A model generated the notes under the pieces. It made no database searches and was not told the DNA's origin. It worked only from the letters and a program-made list of their open reading frames with translations. From the NCBI RefSeq assembly GCF_014764705.1, contig NZ_JACXXG010000016.1, positions 25,026-89,025 on the forward strand: a stretch of 64,000 nt of DNA, written 5' to 3'. Shown piece by piece: positions 58,772-64,000 of the stretch. Position 1 is the first letter of the stretch. Each line of letters starts with the position of its first letter. A program made the position numbers and the translations under genes. This DNA is from Stutzerimonas kunmingensis (GTDB lineage: Bacteria > Pseudomonadota > Gammaproteobacteria > Pseudomonadales > Pseudomonadaceae).

Positions 58772-59812
58772 CTACAGCTCGTAGCGGTTCAGGGCTTTCC
58801 GCAGCTTGTCGGCGATACGAAACCGCAGCTCATCAGGAGCTTCCACTGTTAGCGAGTCACCCAGCGACATGAGCCACCATTGCAACTGCCAACTGTCAGA
58901 AACCGTGGAATAAAGGCGATAGCCATCTTCCAGCGGCTCTAGTCGCATGTCGGTCGATAAAGGAGTCTCCGAAAGCACTCGAGCAAGTCCGTTATCAATC
59001 CAGGCGGTTAGTTGGATTCTCTCGATCGTTTGGCTGCTGCCGAACTGAAACGCATCGGTTGCCAGGTAATCATCTAGACGGAACGTATCAAGGTGCTCTG
59101 CCGGGGCTTGCAGCAGGTGAGCCTCTCGAAACCGATGCAAAGCATATTGGCGTGCATCGCTATAGGGAACGGCAGTGCCAATCAGGTACGACACCTGGCC
59201 GCGCTGGACGATAGCCAAGGGATTGAGCGTCAGTTCACGGACCCGGTCGTTATGGGCTGAGTAGTAGCTGCAGCGCACTTGCCTTTCGTTCAGCAGCGCT
59301 TCGTGTAGAACCTCAACCACCCTATCGTTTATTGCGGGGGGTATCAGGTTCAGGCTCGGGCTGATATTCGCCACCTTGTCCGCCCACCGAGCAGTGCAGT
59401 TTCCGGGCGCCTGGTTTTCAAGCTTCGCTCGCGCATGGCTAAAACGAGGAGCCAGCGCCTTGAGCATCGGGCTTGGTAACAAGGAGCGAAGGCTGTCTTC
59501 GATCAGCGCGAGATTCAGCGCTTCACTGATGCTCATGCCCGGTAGTTCAACGCTGGCTCCGGCTGCCCAATACCAACCATAGGGCTGGCCCTTGTCGTTG
59601 CACTGCAGTGGAAACTGCCTCGAGAGGTCAGCCAGGTCTCGCTCCACAGTTCGCTTGCTGACTAGATAGCCCATGCTGCTCAGGCGAGCGACGAGTTCGG
59701 CACAGGTAATGCCGGGCGGGTGGGATGGGAGCTGTTGGAGCAGCTCCCACTGCCGATTCAGAGCGCTGTGAGTCGAAGCCGATGGCAAGAGTGATCGTCC
59801 TATGAGCACCAA
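58772..59812 (-). CDS. WYL-domain transcriptional regulator
   Basis: A 346-residue regulator with an N-terminal winged helix (about residues 20-75, GITCAELVARLSSMGYLVSKRTVERDLADLSRQ), a WYL domain at about 165-245 (RVRELTLNPLAIVQRGQVSYLIGTAVPYSDARQYALHRF) and a C-terminal WCX segment. WYL proteins sense nucleic acid or nucleotide ligands and often repress phage-defence operons (BrxR, CapW). The start is uncertain: TTG 59812, GTG 59809 or TTG 59788. It lies 93 bases downstream of the AAA+ gene on the same strand and converges on the FtsZ-half gene with 6 bases between stops. Confidence 0.85.
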   Translation of the reverse strand: MVLIGRSLLPSASTHSALNRQWELLQQLPSHPPGITCAELVARLSSMGYLVSKRTVERDLADLSRQFPLQCNDKGQPYGWYWAAGASVELPGMSISEALNLALIEDSLRSLLPSPMLKALAPRFSHARAKLENQAPGNCTARWADKVANISPSLNLIPPAINDRVVEVLHEALLNERQVRCSYYSAHNDRVRELTLNPLAIVQRGQVSYLIGTAVPYSDARQYALHRFREAHLLQAPAEHLDTFRLDDYLATDAFQFGSSQTIERIQLTAWIDNGLARVLSETPLSTDMRLEPLEDGYRLYSTVSDSWQLQWWLMSLGDSLTVEAPDELRFRIADKLRKALNRYEL

Positions 59813-59905
59813 GGGCTGGCAGGATGGCTATTCGCCTTCAGCATGGCAATAACCTTTGCGCCTGGCTCCGTTCAGGCTATCGCCCACTGGCCGGCTATGG
59901 ATCGC

Positions 59906-62011
59906 TCAATGCACGAATCCAATAGGCCGCTGTGTCTGGCGTTTCAGCCTGACCTCCTGGATCAGCGCGACCGCCATTTGCTGCGCAGTCGCAAACGGTT
60001 GGAATCGGGCTCGGCGCGCGACAAGGGCAAAATCGCCTGGCGTGAGCGCACCTTCACCGAGCAGTTGGTTGACTGCTGAGCCAGCTGGATCCTTTAGTTT
60101 CATCGCTTTCAAGTGACTGGTGAACAGGTCCCGGATCTGCTGCGGTTTCAGATAGTCAAAGTGGATTTTCAGGTCAAAGCGACGGATGGAAGCCTCGTCG
60201 AGGTCCTGCATGAGATTGGTCGAGGCGATGAAAAGGCCTTGGTAACTTTCCATCTGGGTGAGCATCTCGTTGACTGCGGTGATCTCCCAGCTCTGCCTGG
60301 CTTTCTTGCGGTCCTGCAGGAAGCTGTCGACTTCGTCGAACAGCAGCACGGCATCCTCCAGTTGAGCCGCGGCGAAGGCTCGGGCGAGGTTCTGTTCCGT
60401 TTCACCAACAAAAGGGGCGACCAGGTCGGACACTCTCTTCACCATCAGGGGTTTTTCAAGCTGCTGGGCAAGCCAGTGCCCAAACGCAGTCTTGCCTGTT
60501 CCTGGTGGACCGTAGAAGCACAGCCGCGCCTCGGGGTTCTGTCTCAATCCACCAAGCAGTCCTTCCAGAGGCAGGTCCGTATTGACGAGCCCCGGTGAGT
60601 AGAACTCCGGTAACGCCGGCTGAGCCGACTGATCTAGCGTCACGAATCCCTGGGCTTTCAGCGTTGCGCTGACCAGGGTTTCCACGGTTGCGTCAAGCGC
60701 TCTGCTGCTTCGCGGGTGGAGCCCACGTCCGATCTGTACGGCTCGGGTAACTACGGCCGGGGTCATCTCTTCATGCTCAACCAGTTTTTTTACCAGCGCC
60801 TGGCCGAGTCGATCGCCGCTAGCGTCGCGGATGATTCGCTCCCGTTGTTTTCGCGGTGGATTGGGCAGTTCGAGCACCAGGTCGAACCGGCGGATGTAGG
60901 CATTATCCAGCGCCTCGATGCTGTTGCTCAGCCAGAAACAAGGAACGGGGTTTTCTTCCAGCATTCGATTGATCCAGCCCTTGCGGGACTTGTTCATGCT
61001 GGCGAAGGGAAGTGGTTGGCTCTCGAAAATGTCCTCAATTTCGTCCAGGACAACCAGTGCTCGCTGATCATGCAGCACGCTCATGGCAGATCGTAATGCG
61101 CCCAATCGTTCATTGGCTCCTATGGGGTTGCCATCGCTATCTGTGCAGGCGATTTCGTACAAAGGCGTTTCCACGAGGCTAGCCAGTAGTCGGCTCAGCT
61201 GCGTTTTTCCTGTGCCGGGAGGGCCATAAACCAGGACGTTAACCCCGGTCGAGCGTGCCGCTACGGCCCTTTTCAGGTGGCCGGTGGCGATGCCCATATG
61301 ACTGCCGAGATGTTCGTAGTCTCCGACCTGCAGTTCGCCCGGCGGAGCCAGCCGGAACGCATGGCGGAACAGGTCGATAGGGCGCTCTTGGCCAAAGCGC
61401 AGCATGCCGAGGAAATCCTGGCTGTCGATGGAAAGCCGGTGCGGCAGGGTCGCCATGATGGAGTTGGTAATAGTGACGCTTAGCAGGCCGGAGCGGACAA
61501 GGCGTCCCTCTCGCGAAAGAAGATCCGGGAGCGCCTGCTGCGGGATATCCAGCAGCACAGACAAGGCTCTCAGCGTGCGGTTGTAGCCCATCGAGCCGAG
61601 CATTTCGGCCGCATCGCTCAGCGTGGAGTCGGTATGCATCATCACGCAAAAGCCGAACAGCCTCTGTTCGTTATCATCGAGCCCCAGCAGGCGACCCAGG
61701 GTGGCCAGGTTCTGCGCAAGCCGGTCAGGGTAACCCACCATGGTTTGCGGCTGATCGAACGCCTTTCTGGCTCGCTTCAACTGGCGGAGAGCCAACGCAG
61801 CATCGAATTCATCTGCGTCAACTAGCTCGCCTAAGCCCAGTTCGGTCGCGACGCCGTCGTCATTGAAGCCGTGGCGCTGGATCAACTGACGGTGCCCGCC
61901 GAGGTCCAGCATGATGCTGAAGGCCCATCTCAGTGACAGCGGACAGCTATCGGTACCAAGTGGATTGGAGGCGTATGCATGGCGAGCTTGGACGAGACGA
62001 CGTATAGGCAT
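59906..62011 (-). CDS. Tandem AAA+ ATPase of the accessory block
   Basis: A 701-residue protein with an N-terminal domain of about 240 residues and two classical AAA+ modules. Module 1: Walker A GPPGTGKTQ at 263-271, Walker B ALVVLDEIED at 318-327, arginine finger region AYIRRFDLVLE. Module 2: Walker A GPPGTGKTA at 501-509, Walker B VLLFDEVDSF at 555-564, sensor-1 IASTNL and IRRFDLKI. Both modules look active. The family resembles Cdc48/SpoVK-type remodelers rather than MoxR. AAAGGA precedes the ATG. No function is known to me; the WYL gene follows it. Confidence 0.88.
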   Translation of the reverse strand: MPIRRLVQARHAYASNPLGTDSCPLSLRWAFSIMLDLGGHRQLIQRHGFNDDGVATELGLGELVDADEFDAALALRQLKRARKAFDQPQTMVGYPDRLAQNLATLGRLLGLDDNEQRLFGFCVMMHTDSTLSDAAEMLGSMGYNRTLRALSVLLDIPQQALPDLLSREGRLVRSGLLSVTITNSIMATLPHRLSIDSQDFLGMLRFGQERPIDLFRHAFRLAPPGELQVGDYEHLGSHMGIATGHLKRAVAARSTGVNVLVYGPPGTGKTQLSRLLASLVETPLYEIACTDSDGNPIGANERLGALRSAMSVLHDQRALVVLDEIEDIFESQPLPFASMNKSRKGWINRMLEENPVPCFWLSNSIEALDNAYIRRFDLVLELPNPPRKQRERIIRDASGDRLGQALVKKLVEHEEMTPAVVTRAVQIGRGLHPRSSRALDATVETLVSATLKAQGFVTLDQSAQPALPEFYSPGLVNTDLPLEGLLGGLRQNPEARLCFYGPPGTGKTAFGHWLAQQLEKPLMVKRVSDLVAPFVGETEQNLARAFAAAQLEDAVLLFDEVDSFLQDRKKARQSWEITAVNEMLTQMESYQGLFIASTNLMQDLDEASIRRFDLKIHFDYLKPQQIRDLFTSHLKAMKLKDPAGSAVNQLLGEGALTPGDFALVARRARFQPFATAQQMAVALIQEVRLKRQTQRPIGFVH

Positions 62012-62513
62012 GGCGGTTTTCCTTTACCGGGAGAGGCCATGATCGTGTCGATGCGCGTCATCTTGTGTCGCTGAGGATCGGCTGGGTGATAAGGGTCGGC
62101 TCGCTGCTACCCGCGAAAGGCCAGAGGCAGTCAGTCCGCAAATCCCAGCCGCATGCGCATACGCAGTGTTTCAGCGGTTAGCCGTTGCAAGTATCCGCGG
62201 ACCAGATGCGTCAAGACCAACAACCACATCGTAAGAGCGTGAGTAATTGACTCCGCCGAGCGGCTTGTCGACCTAGTAATGAACCGCCCCGTAGGGGCAG
62301 TTTAGCAAGCCTGCGACCAGTGGTAAGCGGCCTTGTTGGGTCAAGGTCGCAACGGACTGTGTTGCTATTCCAATGCCAGTTGGACGCTCGCTCGGTACAG
62401 ATTTCACAAAAGTCGCCGAGAAGCTGTCCGCGTGATGGCAAATAGCCGTTATGATTGGCATGCTCCAGTATTGGGCGGCAGGACTGTCCATCGTCGATCA
62501 AGGAGAGCAGGCG
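62012..62513. other. Divergent intergenic region
   Basis: About 500 bases between the AAA+ gene and the next rightward gene. The only structure I see is a small hairpin GCCCC-GTA-GGGGC at 62286-62298. It probably holds the promoters of both flanking genes; I cannot place them. Confidence 0.5.
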
Positions 62514-63650
62514 TTGACTCGTTTACAGAAGAAGGCTCGAGAGGCGCAACAGCAAGTGCTCGGTAAGTACGGCGTCTTAGCAGACCTCTCTGGCTTGGAC
62601 GAAGCACAGCTGGATCGTGCGCTCGAGATGAAGGTAGCTTTAGGATCAGCGCAGCACATGACGTTCGCAGGTTGGTGCGATCAACTGTTGGGTCCAGGTG
62701 TTCGCGTCCGTGTGGCAACTTTTGATGACGTAGCGGGCCAGACCAAAGTCAGCAGCCTCATTGCGGGAAGGGACCTGAGCACAACCCTTAAGGCTATGGA
62801 GAAAAAGCATCACGCTTCACTAAGGATCGAGCGCGATCAGGTCAAGCAGTTACGTGCCGAAGTACAGGCTCTTGAACAAGCCGCCACCACCTCCGCATCA
62901 GTCGAGAAAAGTGTTCCCGCCATGTCTACATTGGGCGGCTGGTATTACCTTACTGCCGCTTCGCTGATGCCATTTTTATATAACATAAACGAGGTGGATG
63001 GGCCAATATTTGAATATCAAGGAGCGGTTAACAGGGATTACCGTAGGGGCCTTGTAAAGATCATTCTGGATGCACTGCATTATTTGGATAATCTTGGTTT
63101 TCAAATTGAAGTGGTTTTACGAGAGACTACGAATCAGGGAAAGATAAGTCCGGTGATCCTGTATCGCAGCCTCGAATTTAGAGAGAATCTCTATTGTTAT
63201 GGGTTTGATTTCTCTGTTGATGAAATACAGGCTGACATTATTGAAGCTGGTCGGGCGCACTTTTCGCTTGAGAATGAATACGCCGAAATGGACCAGGATA
63301 TACGCTTTGATTGCCACGTGGCCGTAGTTCCCCGAGAAACAACCGACGATAAAGAACTTTATCACCTGTCCTGTTTTCTGCATAAGCTTTTTGAAGCCGT
63401 ATCGCGCTCGGCTGATGGCAGACCTAGGGGTGCGCTGCTAGAAAAAATTATCCTAGCAATGTTGTTGTCCCGTACTGCGCCGTGTATGGCCGGACAGGTT
63501 GAAGGGCCGAGGGCTTGGCAGCTTCGGAGGGACTCCTACCATACATTCTATTTGTTACCTGAAGACGGCGCTGGGAATATGAAAAATGGCCCGAATGTGT
63601 CAGCAGGTAAAATTTTGGAAAATTTTTTCCAGGTAATGAGTCTCGCTTAG
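62514..63650 (+). CDS. Unknown composite protein with AT-rich C-terminal half
   Basis: A 378-residue protein. TTG 62514 is preferred as the start because AAGGAG lies 9 bases upstream; an in-frame ATG at 62451 lacks such a site. The N-terminal 130 residues are helical with a coiled coil (TLKAMEKKHHASLRIERDQVKQLRAEVQALEQ). The C-terminal part (from about MSTLGGWYYLTAASLMPFLYNI) is a different globular domain, encoded in DNA that is visibly more AT-rich than its surroundings, suggesting a fused or exchanged segment. I do not recognise either part. Confidence 0.6.
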   Translation: MTRLQKKAREAQQQVLGKYGVLADLSGLDEAQLDRALEMKVALGSAQHMTFAGWCDQLLGPGVRVRVATFDDVAGQTKVSSLIAGRDLSTTLKAMEKKHHASLRIERDQVKQLRAEVQALEQAATTSASVEKSVPAMSTLGGWYYLTAASLMPFLYNINEVDGPIFEYQGAVNRDYRRGLVKIILDALHYLDNLGFQIEVVLRETTNQGKISPVILYRSLEFRENLYCYGFDFSVDEIQADIIEAGRAHFSLENEYAEMDQDIRFDCHVAVVPRETTDDKELYHLSCFLHKLFEAVSRSADGRPRGALLEKIILAMLLSRTAPCMAGQVEGPRAWQLRRDSYHTFYLLPEDGAGNMKNGPNVSAGKILENFFQVMSLA

Positions 63651-63877
63651 CCGCGTCATGAGCGCAGCTGCTTTGGCGCGATTTTGACAGGCTGCTCGAT
63701 TGGGCGGGTGGGGCGGCTCCATATAGTCTGGGAAAATAGCCTCAGCCCGGCGTCAATACCCACCCGAGACTTTCAAGGCGTTCAGCAGGTTGAGGTGCCG
63801 TTTGAAATCGCGGCCGAGTATGTCCCGGCTGACAACACCAACAGCACTGACAAGCTTGTCCAGCTCGTCGGGCTAGC
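63651..63877. other. Region between the last accessory gene and the IS end
   Basis: No gene is supported. An open frame covers 63684-63887 but has no recognised similarity or good ribosome binding site. Confidence 0.5.
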
Positions 63878-63878
63878 A

Positions 63879-64000
63879 GGCCGTTGAAAAAAGCCAGAGC
63901 CCGCGTGGCTCTGGCAAAATGGCGGCCATCCTCTTCTGCCGAAGCCAGCCCAAGCCGATGCGTGGACTCGACCTCAAACAAAACGAGCTGTTCAGTTATA
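63879..64000 (+). mobile_element. Probable left end of an insertion sequence
   Basis: GGCCGTTGAAAAAA at 63879 is a motif I associate with IS termini. It is followed by a 9-bp hairpin (GCCAGAGCC-CGCGT-GGCTCTGGC, 63893-63915) and an open frame that reads as a transposase start. The right end lies beyond the window. Confidence 0.5.
63958..64000 (+). CDS. Transposase N-terminus, 3' truncated by the window end
   Basis: The frame begins MRGLDLKQNELFSY and runs off the window. This opening resembles transposases of IS1182-like elements. Only 14 residues are visible, so the assignment depends on the adjacent IS-like end. Confidence 0.45.
   Translation, partial: MRGLDLKQNELFSY

Overview
The window is GC-rich gammaproteobacterial chromosome, most likely from the Pseudomonas stutzeri group (Stutzerimonas). 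The evidence is protein-level similarity recalled from memory plus gene order. The run leuC-leuD-leuB-asd-asd paralogue-fimV-truA-trpF-accD-folC-dedD-cvpA-purF-metZ-xcpQ-xcpP is the classical Pseudomonas aeruginosa PA3121-PA3104 neighbourhood, and choline-to-betaine genes and an RfaH-controlled polysaccharide cluster accompany it. No database search was possible, so family names rest on motifs read in the translations.

Layout. 1-12.3 kb: a 5'-truncated penicillin/AHL acylase, trmO, a stand-alone trpB of a divergent type, a betT choline transporter broken by an apparent one-base deletion, betB-betA, rimO and a small periplasmic unknown. 12.3-30.8 kb: one long minus-strand Wzy-type exopolysaccharide cluster with sugar aminotransferase, flippase, polymerase, Wzc-like tyrosine autokinase, five glycosyltransferases, two acyltransferases, a WbqC-like protein, a PslG-like glycoside hydrolase, a predicted 2-oxoglutarate oxygenase, two small unknown proteins and its own NusG-like RfaH regulator. 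A sequence identical to the core of the RfaH recruitment signal (ops) lies in the untranslated leader of the first gene, flanked by hairpins. 31.6-32.0 kb: two initiator tRNA genes, each with its own promoter and terminator.

32.0-35.5 kb: a small membrane protein, two small exported proteins, dusC, an SDR oxidoreductase, and an ibpA-type small heat-shock gene with a sigma-32-like promoter and a ROSE-like leader. 35.5-53.0 kb: LysR regulator and the core biosynthetic run (leucine, aspartate-semialdehyde, FimV, TruA, TrpF, AccD, FolC, DedD, CvpA, PurF, MetZ). 53.1-55.7 kb: the type II secretion genes gspD and gspC, without the rest of the secretion operon. 55.9-56.1 kb: tRNA-Val and tRNA-Asp.

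Beyond tRNA-Asp (56.2-63.7 kb) is an accessory block of unfamiliar genes: an acidic protein, a small helical protein, a protein resembling only the second half of FtsZ, a WYL-domain regulator, a tandem AAA+ ATPase and a composite unknown protein. What appears to be the left end of an insertion sequence begins at the right edge. This block is the best candidate for an undescribed system, and the FtsZ-half protein is its most distinctive part.
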